Assembly: GCA_003151935.1 (NCBI GenBank)
Contig: PLYZ01000050.1
Span: forward strand, 2,036 to 59,087
DNA from: Candidatus Dormiibacterota bacterium
GTDB taxonomy: Bacteria > Chloroflexota > Dormibacteria > Dormibacterales > Dormibacteraceae
DNA: 57,052 bases
Direction: 5' to 3'
The notes beneath the pieces are model-generated. The model saw only the letters and a program-made list of their open reading frames with translations. It was not told the origin of the DNA and ran no database searches. Both the position numbers and the translations under genes were made by a program. Shown piece after piece: positions 42,787 to 52,570 of this stretch (position 1 is its first letter; every line of letters begins with the position of its first letter).

Positions 42787-43631
42787 AATTCAGGACCAGC
42801 GACGGTCGCAAACTCACGTACAGGAGGATGGGGACCGGCCCAGTGCTGGTATGCCATCCGGGGGGACCGGGCTTTTCCTCCTCCTATTTCGGCGACCTGG
42901 CCGGCCTGTGGGAGAAGTTCACGCTGGTGATGCTCAACCCTCGAGGCACCGGCGGCTCCGACCGGCCGTCGGACTCACGCGCTTATCAGATCGACGATTA
43001 CGTCGCCGACGTGGAGGAGCTGCGCGGGCACCTGGACCAGGAGCGGCTTCAGCTGCTCGGTCACTCACACGGGGGCGCCGTAGCGCAGGCATATGCGGCC
43101 GCACATCCAGGACGCGTCAGCCGCCTGGTGCTTGCGTCGAGCCTGGCGCGGTTCGGCCCCGAGCAGGAGGCGGCAATGCGCGCGGGGATGGAGAAACGGT
43201 CTGGACAGCCGTGGTACCCGGATGCCGCGGCGGCGCTGCAGGAGGAGCAGGAGGCGACGTTCGTGGACGATCAGCAGCTGGCAGACCTCTTCTTTCGTGA
43301 GTTCCCTCTTTACTTCGCGCGCTACGGCGCGGTGGAGGCGGGCTATGCCGACACACTTCGGTCCGAGACGATCAACGCCGACGCGCTGCGACTCTTCAAC
43401 GAAAGGATCTTCAACACGTTCGACCTGCGGGGCCGGCTCGCAAGCATCACCGCGCTGACGCTCGTGATAACCGGTGACGACGACTTCATATGCGGTCCGG
43501 TATGCGCGGCCGAGATCAGCGCCGCGATCCCGGGAGCGCGGCAGGTCATCGTCGGCGACTCAGGGCACATGGTCTTCGTCGAGCAGCCGCAGGCTTTCCA
43601 CGACGAAGTCGCCGATTTCCTCGAGGCCTGA
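42783..43631 (+). CDS. Alpha/beta hydrolase, proline iminopeptidase (S33)-like
   Basis: A 282-residue alpha/beta hydrolase. The oxyanion motif HPGGPG, nucleophile elbow GHSHGG, and the late acid/His pair in VITGDDDFICG and VGDSGHMVFVEQP are in place. The HGGPG-type motif places it near proline iminopeptidases, though tricorn-factor or lactone hydrolases share it. GTG 42783 overlaps the MBL stop, so both hydrolases are made together, possibly acting in sequence on one compound. Confidence 0.87.
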   Translation: MKFRTSDGRKLTYRRMGTGPVLVCHPGGPGFSSSYFGDLAGLWEKFTLVMLNPRGTGGSDRPSDSRAYQIDDYVADVEELRGHLDQERLQLLGHSHGGAVAQAYAAAHPGRVSRLVLASSLARFGPEQEAAMRAGMEKRSGQPWYPDAAAALQEEQEATFVDDQQLADLFFREFPLYFARYGAVEAGYADTLRSETINADALRLFNERIFNTFDLRGRLASITALTLVITGDDDFICGPVCAAEISAAIPGARQVIVGDSGHMVFVEQPQAFHDEVADFLEA

Positions 43632-43761
43632 CACCTCCACAAGCTTGTCACCGAGGCAGACAATGCCGGCATGACCCGACCGCCTTCACTGTGAGCCGGA
43701 GTGGCGGATGGACCGCCGTAGCGCCTTAACAACCGGGGCTGTATTCGCGGGCAACTTGCCC

Positions 43762-43767
43762 TAGCGT
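43762..43767 (+). promoter_or_regulatory. -10 box for comM
   Basis: TAGCGT ends 6 nt before GTG 43774. There is no Shine-Dalgarno. The 142-nt gap before comM holds nothing else I can support. Confidence 0.42.
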
Positions 43768-43773
43768 CGGTGC

Positions 43774-45285
43774 GTGCTCGGCGCCGTCGATTCCTGCACC
43801 CTCGCCGGCTTTGAGGTCCGCCGCGTCGAGGTTCAGGCGGACATCGGCCATGGGGACACGAAGTTCGTCCTCGTCGGCCTGGCCGCCACGTCGGTCAAGG
43901 AAGCGCGAGAGCGCGTGCGGTCTGCGATCAAGAACAGCGGGCTGGAATTTCCAGGGCAGCGCCTGACCGTCAACCTCGCGCCCGCTGAGCTGCGCAAGGA
44001 GGGCAGCGCGCTCGATTTGCCGATCGCCATCGCAATTGCGCTCGCACGCGCCGGCAAGAAGCCGCCTCCGCACACGGCGTTTTTGGGCGAGCTGGCGCTC
44101 GACGGCGCGGTGCGGCACGTCGACGGAATCCTTGTCGCCGCACGCGGCCTTCGCATGCTTGGCTTCGAGCGCATCTTCGTGCCGGCGGCCGATGCGGCGG
44201 AGGCGTCGCTCGTCGAGGGGCTGGTTGTTACGCCGTGCGCGTCCCTCAAGGGAGTGATCGACCACCTGCTCGGCATCGAGACGATCGAACCGTACGTCTC
44301 GAGCGGCGCCCAAGCGATCGGGGACTCTGGGTCGTGGGAGCACGACCTGGCCGAGGTTCACGGCCAGGAGGAGGGCCGCCGAGCGCTTGAGATCGCCGCC
44401 GCGGGCGGGCATCACCTGCTCCTCAGCGGCCCGCCGGGCGCCGGCAAGACCATGCTGGCGCATTGCCTGGCGGGCATCCTGCCACCGCTCGAGCTGGACG
44501 AGGCGCTCGAGGTCGCCCAGGTGCGAAGCCTGCTCGGCGAGCTGCCAGGCCGAGGTGCCCTGGATTGGACCCGGCCCTTTCGCGCGCCGCATCACGGCGT
44601 CTCGATGGCCGGCCTGATCGGCGGCGGGTCCGGGATTGCCCAACCGGGCGAGATCTCCAGGTCGCATCACGGAGTGCTCTTCCTCGACGAGCTGGCGGAA
44701 TTCCAATCGCCAGTCCTGCAGGCGCTCCGCCAGCCGCTTGAGACGGGGCGCATCACCATCACCAGGTCCGCCGGCTCGGTCTCGTATCCGGCCAGGTTCA
44801 CCCTCGTGGCCGCAACCAATCCGTGCCCTTGCGGCTGGGCCGGAGACCCAGTGCGCAGCTGCCGCTGCACTCCCGGTGGAATCGACGCCTACCACCGCCG
44901 CCTCTCCGGTCCGCTGATGGATCGGATCGACCTGAAGGTCGGAGTCCGGCGGGTCAAGCTCGAGACCCTGGCCTCGGAGCCGACGGGGGAGGGTTCAGCG
45001 GCGGTCCGGGAGCGCGTGGTGGCGGCGCGCCGCAGCCAGCTCGATCGGCAGGGTTGTCTCAACGCCCAGCTGAAGCCCGCTCGCCTGCGCAAGCTGGCCG
45101 GGCTGGAACCTGCTTCACGGCGCACGCTCGAGCGCTGGGCGGAGCAGAGAGGTCTCACCGCGCGTGGGTTTCATCGGGCATGGAGGGTGGCCCGGACATC
45201 GGCTGACCTCGACGGCGCGGAGCACATCGGCGAGCGGCACATCCTCGAGGCGCTCGGCTATCGGCTTCAAGATGTCGCTGCCTGA
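43774..45285 (+). CDS. comM: ComM/YifB-family Mg-chelatase-like AAA+ ATPase
   Basis: A 503-residue AAA+ ATPase; ComM is a helicase that promotes branch migration during integration of transformed DNA. The N-terminal Lon-like fold domain (about residues 1-170) is followed by Walker A SGPPGAGKTMLAHCLAG, Walker B GVLFLDELAEF, and the Cys-rich NPCPCGWAGDPVRSCRCTP zinc-like insertion typical of the family. GTG start with a promoter-like box. Its end overlaps dprA by 14 nt, joining two natural-transformation genes. Confidence 0.93.
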   Translation: MLGAVDSCTLAGFEVRRVEVQADIGHGDTKFVLVGLAATSVKEARERVRSAIKNSGLEFPGQRLTVNLAPAELRKEGSALDLPIAIAIALARAGKKPPPHTAFLGELALDGAVRHVDGILVAARGLRMLGFERIFVPAADAAEASLVEGLVVTPCASLKGVIDHLLGIETIEPYVSSGAQAIGDSGSWEHDLAEVHGQEEGRRALEIAAAGGHHLLLSGPPGAGKTMLAHCLAGILPPLELDEALEVAQVRSLLGELPGRGALDWTRPFRAPHHGVSMAGLIGGGSGIAQPGEISRSHHGVLFLDELAEFQSPVLQALRQPLETGRITITRSAGSVSYPARFTLVAATNPCPCGWAGDPVRSCRCTPGGIDAYHRRLSGPLMDRIDLKVGVRRVKLETLASEPTGEGSAAVRERVVAARRSQLDRQGCLNAQLKPARLRKLAGLEPASRRTLERWAEQRGLTARGFHRAWRVARTSADLDGAEHIGERHILEALGYRLQDVAA

Positions 45286-46117
45286 GGAAGCGGGCCTCCG
45301 AACTCGCGGGCGGTGGCCGCCGCCCGAAGGCCCGCGCGCCGCGATCGTGGGTTCGCGCCGCCCCTCGCCCTACGGCGAAGCGGTCGCCGAGCAGCTCGGG
45401 GCCCACCTCGCCCGTGCCGGCGTGATCGTCATCAGCGGCCTGGCGCTCGGCATCGACGCGGCGGCGCATAGGGGCGCGCTGCTCGGTGGCGGAGTCACAG
45501 TCGCGGTCATGGGCACCGGGGTGGACATCGTCTATCCCGCGGCCCACAGCCGGCTGGCAGAGGAGATCCTCGCCGCCGGCGGCGCCCTGGTGAGCCAGTT
45601 TCCGGACGGCACGACGCCGCGCCGGCACAACTTTCCCGCACGAAACTGGACGATGGCCGCCCTGGCGGACGTGGTGGTGGTGGTCGAGGCGGCCCAGGGT
45701 TCAGGCGCCCTGATCACCGCCGACGCCGCGCTGGAGCTGCATAAAGAGGTAATGGCCGTACCCGGCAGCGTGTTCTCGCCGCTCTCCGTGGGCACGCACG
45801 GGCTGATTCGCGACGGGGCCGCCCTGGTCCAGAACGCGCGCGACGTGCTGGCCGCGCTGGGCGCTACGCAGGAGGTTCTCGACGATCCACTCTCGGCGCC
45901 CAAGAGCCTGGGCATCGCCCCCCTTCCGGGCCGTGACGGCATCGTTTCCCACCTTTCTGACGTGCTGGCCCTGAGCGCCGCCGAGATCGCCCGCAAACTG
46001 CAGCTCCCGGTCGCCGAGGTACTCGGCCGGCTGACGGCGCTCGAGCTCGACGGCGCTGTGCGCCGTCACCACGACGGCTACGTTCGGGCATTGCACAAGG
46101 ACAAGAAACCAGCGTAG
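45272..46117 (+). CDS. dprA: DNA-processing protein DprA
   Basis: Loads RecA on incoming single-stranded DNA during transformation; 281 residues. The Rossmann-like core has AAIVGSRRPSPYG, VISGLALGIDAAAHRGAL, AVMGTGVDIVYPAAH, and FPARNWTMAALAD. The last ~60 residues look like a winged-helix (DML1-like) domain. ATG 45272 within the comM end is the chosen start; it gives a shorter N-terminus than forms with a SAM domain. Confidence 0.94.
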   Translation: MSLPEEAGLRTRGRWPPPEGPRAAIVGSRRPSPYGEAVAEQLGAHLARAGVIVISGLALGIDAAAHRGALLGGGVTVAVMGTGVDIVYPAAHSRLAEEILAAGGALVSQFPDGTTPRRHNFPARNWTMAALADVVVVVEAAQGSGALITADAALELHKEVMAVPGSVFSPLSVGTHGLIRDGAALVQNARDVLAALGATQEVLDDPLSAPKSLGIAPLPGRDGIVSHLSDVLALSAAEIARKLQLPVAEVLGRLTALELDGAVRRHHDGYVRALHKDKKPA

Positions 46118-46180
46118 GATTCGCCGCCCAGAACCAGGCTGAGGGAAGAAACGGCCTGGATTGGGAATAAAGAGGGTGCA

Positions 46181-48451
46181 GTGTCAGAAGGGCTGATCAT
46201 CGTCGAGTCGCCGGCCAAGGCGAAGACTCTGAAGCGGTTTTTGGGTGACCGTTTCGACGTCCTCGCCTCGATGGGCCACGTCCGCGACCTGCCAGGTAAG
46301 GAGCTCGCCGTGGACGTGGACGCGGGCTTCAAGCCGCACTACGAGGTGGTCGAGAGCCGCCGGAAGACGATCAACGAGCTGAGAGCGGCGGTCAAGAAGG
46401 ACGGGAGCGGCGTCATCCTGGCCTCGGACCCCGATCGCGAGGGCGAGGCCATCGCATGGCACTTGTCCGAGGTGCTCAACCTGCGGTCGCCGAAGCGCAT
46501 CGAGTTTCACGAGATCACAGCCGATGCGGTCCGCCGCGCCCTGGAGACACCCCGCGAGATCGACATGCGGCTGGTCAATGCCCAGCAGGCCCGAAGGGTG
46601 GTGGACCGGCTGGTCGGCTACCGGCTGAGCCCGTTCCTGTGGGCGAAGGTACAGAAGGGCATCGGCGCCGGTCGCGTCTCCTCGGTCGCGCTGCGGCTCG
46701 TCGTCGACCGCGAAGAGGAGATCCGCAAGTTCGTCCCGGTCGAGTCGTGGACGATCGACGCCGAGCTTTCCAAGCAGGCGAGCGACGCCCATTTCCTGGC
46801 CAGGCTCAACCGCCGGCGCGGGGCTGTCGCGGCGGAGGCCGACGCCAAGCTCGAGGTCAAGACCGAGTCCGAGGCTCAGGAGATCCTCCGCAAGCTGGAG
46901 GGCGCCGCCTACCGGGTCATCGGAGTCGAGAAAAAGCGCCGCACCAAGAGTTCGAACGCCCCTTACATCACCTCGACGCTCCAGCAGGACGCGTCCAGCC
47001 GGTTGCGTTTTGCCCCTCGCCGCACGATGCGGATCGCGCAGAACCTGTACGAAGGTATCGAGCTCGGGGATGTGGGATCGACAGGCCTCATCACATACAT
47101 GCGAACCGACTCGGCTCGAATCTCAGCCGAGGCCGAGACGCGGGTCAACGCGTGGATCGAAGGCAAGCACGGCGACAAGTACCTCGGCACGGCGAGGGCG
47201 GTCAAGGCGAGCCCCGGCGCGCAGGACGCCCACGAGGCGATCCGGCCCACCGACGTCAGCCGGACTCCGGATTCCATCAAGCAGTACCTGAGCGCCGACG
47301 AGTTCAAGCTCTACGACCTCATCTGGAGACGTTTCGTGTCGAGCCGCATGGCGCCCGCGGTGTACGACCAGACTCAGGTCGAGATCGAAGGCGGCGAGTT
47401 CATATTTCGAGCGAACGGCTCGGTCCTGACGTTCGACGGGTTCTACAAGGTCTGGCCGCGAGAGGAGAATGGGGAGTCCGACCTCCCTGAGCTGGCGGGC
47501 GGCGAGGACCTCGACTACCACGGGATCAAGCCGGAGCAGCACTTCAGCCAGCCGCCCCCGCGCTACTCCGAGGCGACTCTCATCCGCGAGCTCGAGCAGC
47601 GCGGCATCGGCCGCCCGTCCACCTACGCGCCCATCGTCGAGACGATCAAAGACCACGGCTATGTCGAGCTGAAGGAGCGCAGGCTGCACCCGACCCGCAT
47701 CGGCGAAGCGGTGAACACCATCATGGTCGACCACTTCAAGGTCATCTCGGACGACGACTACACGGCAACGCTGGAGAAGCGGCTCGACGAGGTCGAAAGC
47801 GGCAACGAAGAATGGGTACCCGTGGTCAGCGACTTTTACGGGCCCCTGCAGCAGATGCTCACCGCCGCCGAGGAGGCGACGCCAGCCGACACGGACGAGG
47901 TCTGCCCGCTGTGCAATGAAGGACACCTCGTGCGCAAGGCGAGCCGGTACGGACCCTTCATGGGCTGCTCGCGATACCCCAAGTGCAAGTTCCGCCGCGC
48001 GCTGACGCCCGATGGCGAGCCCCCGCAGCCCAAGCTGCTGGAGGAGATGTGTCCGACCTGCGGCAAGCCGCTGCAGCTACGCACCGGCAGGTATGGAGAG
48101 TTCATCGGCTGCTCGGGGTACCCGGACTGCAAATACATCAAGCGCGACGCGGCGCAGAGCGAGGCCAAGCCGACGGGCGAGAAATGCCCGCAGTGCGGGG
48201 AGGGCCAGCTCGTGGAGAGGACAGGCCGGTTTGGCCCCTTCGTCGCATGCTCCCGCTATCCCGAATGCAAGTACCGCGCCAACATCGGCAAGGACGGCAA
48301 GCCGGGCCAGGGACCGAAGCTGCTGGACGAGCCCTGCCCGATCTGCGGCAAACCGCTGGTCGAGCGCCGCGGACGCTACGGAATGTTCAAGTCCTGTTCG
48401 GACTATCCGGCGTGCCCGGGACCCAAGGGCGTCAAGAAAGAAGCGTCGTAG
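46181..48451 (+). CDS. topA: DNA topoisomerase I with four C-terminal zinc fingers
   Basis: Type IA topoisomerase of 756 residues that relaxes negative supercoils. The Toprim domain begins LIIVESPAKAKTL with SDPDREGEAIAWHLSEVL. The catalytic Tyr is in TGLITYMRTDSARIS. Four C4 zinc ribbons close the protein, starting CPLCNEGHLVRKASRYGP, CPTCGKPLQLRTGRYGE, CPQCGEGQLVERTGRFGP and CPICGKPLVERRGRYGM. GTG 46181 follows AGAGGG, a usable Shine-Dalgarno. Confidence 0.97.
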   Translation: MSEGLIIVESPAKAKTLKRFLGDRFDVLASMGHVRDLPGKELAVDVDAGFKPHYEVVESRRKTINELRAAVKKDGSGVILASDPDREGEAIAWHLSEVLNLRSPKRIEFHEITADAVRRALETPREIDMRLVNAQQARRVVDRLVGYRLSPFLWAKVQKGIGAGRVSSVALRLVVDREEEIRKFVPVESWTIDAELSKQASDAHFLARLNRRRGAVAAEADAKLEVKTESEAQEILRKLEGAAYRVIGVEKKRRTKSSNAPYITSTLQQDASSRLRFAPRRTMRIAQNLYEGIELGDVGSTGLITYMRTDSARISAEAETRVNAWIEGKHGDKYLGTARAVKASPGAQDAHEAIRPTDVSRTPDSIKQYLSADEFKLYDLIWRRFVSSRMAPAVYDQTQVEIEGGEFIFRANGSVLTFDGFYKVWPREENGESDLPELAGGEDLDYHGIKPEQHFSQPPPRYSEATLIRELEQRGIGRPSTYAPIVETIKDHGYVELKERRLHPTRIGEAVNTIMVDHFKVISDDDYTATLEKRLDEVESGNEEWVPVVSDFYGPLQQMLTAAEEATPADTDEVCPLCNEGHLVRKASRYGPFMGCSRYPKCKFRRALTPDGEPPQPKLLEEMCPTCGKPLQLRTGRYGEFIGCSGYPDCKYIKRDAAQSEAKPTGEKCPQCGEGQLVERTGRFGPFVACSRYPECKYRANIGKDGKPGQGPKLLDEPCPICGKPLVERRGRYGMFKSCSDYPACPGPKGVKKEAS

Positions 48452-48465
48452 AGTCCGCGCGGCCT

Positions 48466-48471
48466 TAGAGT
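48466..48471 (+). promoter_or_regulatory. -10 box for the lipoprotein gene
   Basis: TAGAGT ends 9 nt before ATG 48481. No Shine-Dalgarno is seen. Confidence 0.4.
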
Positions 48472-48480
48472 TCGTGCGTT

Positions 48481-49617
48481 ATGCGCCGCGGCGCGATCGT
48501 CCTGTCCACGGCTCTACTTGTGCTCTCCTGCGGAGGAGGGTCGCCGAGCTCGTCCAAGTCGCCGGCCGCCACGGCTTCTCCATCGCCGACCTCCTCGGTC
48601 GCGCCAAGCGCCACACCAGGCGCGGCGCCGCTCACAGGCACGTACGGCCTGATCCTTTCGGCGGGAACCCTGCAGCTCGTCAAGCCCGACGCAACGGTGT
48701 CCGCTACCGTGTCGATCGCCACCCCTTCCGTCCAGTTCTGCTCCGCCGCACACGACGGCGCGGTCCTCGAACCGCCCGTGTCCGCCACCAATGACGAGGT
48801 TTACTTCCGAGACGGCGACACCAAGATCCGGATGGTCGTCCCTCCCGCAAGCGCGGCCGACGTGACGACGGTGCCGGGCGGCCCAACGACGATCAGCTTC
48901 TTCTCGGTCAGTCCCGACGACCAGAGGATTGCCGTGCTGGTCGAGGATCTTTCCACGGCCAGCTCGGTCAACGAGCGGCTGTATGTCGAAGATCTGCGCG
49001 GTGGTGGCCACCACACCGACATCTACACCACCACGGCGCCGAAGGCTGGAACGACGCTCTGGCCGATGGGCTGGCACCAGGGTGCGCTGGTGCTGGCGGT
49101 GGTGCCGGCCTGCACGTTCGAGCCGGCCGGGCTGACCCCGACCGAGTGGCACGTGGCAAATGCGTCGAACGCGGCGCGGATGGCGACGATTCGCTCGACG
49201 AACTGCACTCTGAGCTACTGGCCTTCGGCAGCCGGGGTCGGGTGCACGGACGCCAACGGCGTGACGACCATCTACGACTGGACGGCGAAGGCGGTTTCGG
49301 TGACCGGGCCGGGCTCCACCGGGAGCGGGTACTCAGAGACGAGCCTCTCGCCGGCCGGCCAGAGCATCCTGTTCGCCACCGGGGCCGGGGTGGGCGCGCC
49401 ACCGCCCGCCACCGGGATCGTCCAGCTGGGCCCAGGACCTTATGCCACCGTGCCCGGCCACGCCGCCTGCAGCTGGATCGACGAGGACCATCTGCTCGCG
49501 CCGGACGCGGTGATCCAGTTCCCGGCCGAGACTCCGGGCAACTTGAAGGTGACAGCGGGCGTGACCGCGCTGACCGCGACTGGCGTCTGCGCGGGCCGGT
49601 TTCCGGGCGGCCTCTGA
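48481..49617 (+). CDS. Lipoprotein of unknown function
   Basis: I do not recognise this 378-residue protein. It has a signal peptide with lipobox LVLSC (Cys17), then a Ser/Pro/Thr-rich linker of about 35 residues, then a region rich in beta-strand-like segments (YGLILSAGTLQLVKP, FFSVSPDDQRIAVLVED, SLSPAGQSILFATG). Those periodic segments suggest a beta-propeller of the WD40/TolB-like kind. It is unrelated in sequence, by eye, to the PQQ lipoprotein at 1765 but has a similar architecture. It is transcribed alone between topA and rpsB. Confidence 0.65.
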   Translation: MRRGAIVLSTALLVLSCGGGSPSSSKSPAATASPSPTSSVAPSATPGAAPLTGTYGLILSAGTLQLVKPDATVSATVSIATPSVQFCSAAHDGAVLEPPVSATNDEVYFRDGDTKIRMVVPPASAADVTTVPGGPTTISFFSVSPDDQRIAVLVEDLSTASSVNERLYVEDLRGGGHHTDIYTTTAPKAGTTLWPMGWHQGALVLAVVPACTFEPAGLTPTEWHVANASNAARMATIRSTNCTLSYWPSAAGVGCTDANGVTTIYDWTAKAVSVTGPGSTGSGYSETSLSPAGQSILFATGAGVGAPPPATGIVQLGPGPYATVPGHAACSWIDEDHLLAPDAVIQFPAETPGNLKVTAGVTALTATGVCAGRFPGGL

Positions 49618-49644
49618 TTGTCGATTGTGGGAGCTGGGTATACT
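49618..49644 (+). promoter_or_regulatory. Predicted rpsB promoter
   Basis: TATACT (49639-49644) is close to a consensus -10. TTGTCG (49618-49623) is a weak -35 at a short 15-nt spacing. The transcript would have a leader of about 130 nt, unlike the leaderless units nearby. Confidence 0.5.
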
Positions 49645-49681
49645 CCCAACTGCCAGTCAACTCGACTGAGTTAGCACGCCC

Positions 49682-49725
49682 GGGGCAATGCCCCTGTCCT
49701 TCGCAACCGGCGCCGGCGGCGCCGG
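49682..49725 (+). promoter_or_regulatory. Structured 5' leader of rpsB
   Basis: Two perfect hairpins lie in the leader: GGGGC-AAT-GCCCC (49682-49694) and CCGGCGCC-GGC-GGCGCCGG (49707-49725). They are 54-98 nt before the rpsB GTG, which has GGGAGG as its Shine-Dalgarno. Autoregulation by S2 is known in several bacteria and is plausible here. Confidence 0.45.
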
Positions 49726-49779
49726 ACTCTTGAGCGGAGGCCGGAACCGGGCGGAAGATCAACAGGGAGGCAATCGAAC

Positions 49780-50625
49780 GTGGCTCAAGTGACTTTGAAG
49801 CAGCTGCTGGAGGCGGGCGTCCACTTCGGGCACCAGACCAGCCGCTGGAACCCGAAGATGCGGACTTACATCTTCACGGCGCGCAACGGCATCCACATCA
49901 TCGACCTGCAGAAGACCGTGCGGCTGCTCGACGAAGCATGGGATTTCGTGCGCAGCGTGGCGGCGAGCGGACGCCCCGTGCTCTTCGTCGGCACGAAGAA
50001 ACAGGCGCAGGAAACCATTCAGACGGAAGCGGCCCGATGCGGTATGTACTTCGTCAACCGCCGCTGGATGGGCGGCATGCTCACCAACTTCAGCACCGTC
50101 AAAAAGCGCATCGAGCGCCTCCAGGAGCTGCGCAAGATGCAGCTGGAGGGCCAGTTCGAGTCGATGTCCAAGAAGGAGGCCAAGCGCCTCACGGACGAGC
50201 TCGACCGCCTGATGTTCCACTTCGACGGCATCGCCGACATGAAGCGGCTTCCGGGCGCCCTGTACGTGGTCGACCCGCGGAAGGAGCACATCGCGGTCAC
50301 CGAGGCGAACCGGCTCAAGATCCCGGTCGTCGCGATCACCGACTCGAACTGCGACCCTGACCTGATCACATACGTCATCCCCGGCAATGACGACGCGATC
50401 CGCGCCGTCAAGCTCCTGACCGGAAAGATCGCCGACGCTTGCCAGGAGGGGCGCCAGGAGGCCCAGGCGCGGGGCGAGATCCTCCCCGAGGTCGAAGAGC
50501 GCGAGTTCCTCGAGACGCCTCGCTACGAGGAGATCGAGGAGTACCTCGAGGACGAGGAGGACTACCTGCCGACTGTCTCTGAGGAGGAGTTCGTTCGCAC
50601 CGCCGACGAGGAGGAGGCGCGCTAG
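49780..50625 (+). CDS. rpsB: 30S ribosomal protein S2
   Basis: Ribosomal protein S2 of 281 residues. N-terminal [41 protein letters not shown], and [20 protein letters not shown] are all family signatures. The C-terminal ~50 residues form a strongly acidic Glu-rich tail, longer than in Bacillus. GTG 49780 has GGGAGG 9 nt upstream. Its TAG shares a base with the tsf GTG. Confidence 0.97.
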   Translation: MAQVTLKQLLEAGVHFGHQTSRWNPKMRTYIFTARNGIHIIDLQKTVRLLDEAWDFVRSVAASGRPVLFVGTKKQAQETIQTEAARCGMYFVNRRWMGGMLTNFSTVKKRIERLQELRKMQLEGQFESMSKKEAKRLTDELDRLMFHFDGIADMKRLPGALYVVDPRKEHIAVTEANRLKIPVVAITDSNCDPDLITYVIPGNDDAIRAVKLLTGKIADACQEGRQEAQARGEILPEVEEREFLETPRYEEIEEYLEDEEDYLPTVSEEEFVRTADEEEAR

Positions 50626-51239
50626 TGGCAGGAGTTCCCATGGAGCTCGTCAAGCAGCTCAGAGAGATGTCGGGCGCCGGCATGATGGACTGCAAGAACG
50701 CGCTCGAAGAGGCCGGGGGCGACCTCGAGAAAGCCTTCACGATCCTGCGCGAGAAGGGCATCGCGAAGGCCAGCAAGCGGGCCGGCCGGGCGACAGGCCA
50801 GGGCATCGTCGAGGCGTACTTGCACAACACGGGTGACGGATATCCGCCGCAGGTCGGCGTGCTCGTCGAGGTCAACTGCGAGACGGATTTCGTAGCCAAA
50901 GGCGCCGAGTTCAGAAAGCTGGCCAAAGAGCTCGCCCTGCAGATTGCGGGCTACGAGCCGCGATGGGTCTCGCGAGAGGACGTGCCGGACGACGTGCTCG
51001 TGTCCGAGAAGAACGTCTTCGAGGCGAAGGCCCTTCAGGACGGCAAGCCGGAGCAGATCGTCCAGAAGATCGTCGAGAGCCAGGTCGAGAACTTCCTGAA
51101 GCAGAGCTGCCTCCTGGAGCAGCCCTACTTCCGCGAACCCGGCCACACTGTGCAGCAGTACATCGCGGAGCACATCTCCAAGCTCCAGGAGAACATCACG
51201 GTCCGGCGCTTCGTGCGCTTTAACATCAGGGAGTCCTGA
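50625..51239 (+). CDS. tsf: Elongation factor Ts, short form
   Basis: Nucleotide exchange factor for EF-Tu; 204 residues, the short form seen in Chloroflexota, Deinococcus-Thermus and cyanobacteria rather than the ~280-residue E. coli type. The N-terminal [20 protein letters not shown] and the core [16 protein letters not shown] are present. GTG 50625 overlaps the rpsB stop by one base. Confidence 0.96.
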   Translation: MAGVPMELVKQLREMSGAGMMDCKNALEEAGGDLEKAFTILREKGIAKASKRAGRATGQGIVEAYLHNTGDGYPPQVGVLVEVNCETDFVAKGAEFRKLAKELALQIAGYEPRWVSREDVPDDVLVSEKNVFEAKALQDGKPEQIVQKIVESQVENFLKQSCLLEQPYFREPGHTVQQYIAEHISKLQENITVRRFVRFNIRES

Positions 51240-51271
51240 GCCAGCTGATCGGCAAGATAGAAGGCGTACAA

Positions 51272-52009
51272 ATGGGGGACCGCTCGCCGAAGTACAACCG
51301 CATCCTGCTCAAGCTGAGCGGCGAGGCTTTAGGAGGCGCGCGTGATTACGGCATCGACCTGCAGGTCGTGCAGACCATCGCCAATCAGGTCAAGCGAGTG
51401 CACGAGATGGGCGTCCAGATCGCGCTCGTCGTGGGCGGCGGCAACATCTTTCGGGGCCTCGCGGCAAGCGAGCTCGGCTTCGACCGTGCGACCGGTGACT
51501 ACATGGGAATGCTGGCGACCGTCATCAACGCGCTCGCGCTGCAAGACGCGCTCGAGCGAATCGGCATTCCCGCGCGCACGATGACCGCGATCCAGATGCC
51601 GCAGGTGGCGGAGCCGTACATCCGCCGGCGTGCGGTGCGCCACCTCGAGAAGGGCCGCATCGTGATCCTCGCCGCCGGCACGGGCAACCCCTACTTCACT
51701 ACCGACACCACCGCCGCCCTGCGCGCCGTCGAGATCGAAGCCGACGTCATCCTCAAGGCGACCAAGGTGGACGGCGTCTACACCGCCGATCCGAAGCTTG
51801 ATCCGTCCGCGGTCAAGTTCCAGCACCTTGGATACCTCGAAGTTCTCAACCGGGGAATCGAGGTGATGGACAACACGGCGCTGACGCTTTGCATGGACAA
51901 CGACGTGCCGATCGTCGTTTTCAACCTCCTGGTGCCAGGCAACATTGAGCGTGTGGTCATGGGTGAGGAGATCGGAACTCTGGTGAGCGGCGGGGCTCCA
52001 TCAGGGTGA
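51272..52009 (+). CDS. pyrH: Uridylate kinase
   Basis: UMP kinase of 245 residues, a hexameric amino-acid-kinase-fold enzyme regulated by GTP/UTP in relatives. Motifs are [40 protein letters not shown], and [16 protein letters not shown] 51272 is 32 nt after tsf. The stop overlaps the frr start as GTGA. Confidence 0.97.
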   Translation: MGDRSPKYNRILLKLSGEALGGARDYGIDLQVVQTIANQVKRVHEMGVQIALVVGGGNIFRGLAASELGFDRATGDYMGMLATVINALALQDALERIGIPARTMTAIQMPQVAEPYIRRRAVRHLEKGRIVILAAGTGNPYFTTDTTAALRAVEIEADVILKATKVDGVYTADPKLDPSAVKFQHLGYLEVLNRGIEVMDNTALTLCMDNDVPIVVFNLLVPGNIERVVMGEEIGTLVSGGAPSG

Positions 52010-52566
52010 TGATCGATCCCGTTCTACGCGACGCGGAGTCGAAGATGTCCAAGTCGGTCGAGCACTTCAACACAGAGCTGTCGACCATTCGCACCGGCCG
52101 CGCCAACGCGGCCTTGATCGACAGGGTGATGGTTCCCTACTACGGGACGCCGACCCCTCTCAATCAGTTGGCGCAGATCAGCGCGCCCGAGCCCAGGCTC
52201 CTGGTCGTGCAGGTCTACGACAAGAGCCAGATCGGCGCGATCGAGAAGGCCCTGCGCTCAGGCGACCAGGGTCTCAACCCGTCGAGCGATGGACAGGTCA
52301 TCCGGGTGCCGATCCCACCTCTCACCGAGGAACGCCGCCGCGAATACGTGAAGCTCGTGCGCCAGAAGGCCGAGGAGGCGCGGGTGGCGATCCGCAACGT
52401 GCGTCGCGACGAGATGCACCGCATCGAGCAGATGCAGAAGCAGGGCGAGGTCGCGGAGGACGACTCCAAGCGCGGGACGGCTCGGTTGCAGAAGATCACC
52501 GAATCCCAGATCGAACGAGTAGACGCTCTAGCCGCCCGCAAAGAAAATGAGGTAATGGAGATCTAG
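52006..52566 (+). CDS. frr: Ribosome recycling factor
   Basis: Splits terminated ribosomes together with EF-G; 186 residues. Signatures are [32 protein letters not shown], and [31 protein letters not shown] 52006 (4-nt overlap) or ATG 52009 can start it. Four nt after its stop begins copy 2 of the 86-nt structured repeat, ending in a terminator-like hairpin. Confidence 0.97.
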   Translation: MMIDPVLRDAESKMSKSVEHFNTELSTIRTGRANAALIDRVMVPYYGTPTPLNQLAQISAPEPRLLVVQVYDKSQIGAIEKALRSGDQGLNPSSDGQVIRVPIPPLTEERRREYVKLVRQKAEEARVAIRNVRRDEMHRIEQMQKQGEVAEDDSKRGTARLQKITESQIERVDALAARKENEVMEI

Positions 52567-52570
52567 AGGT

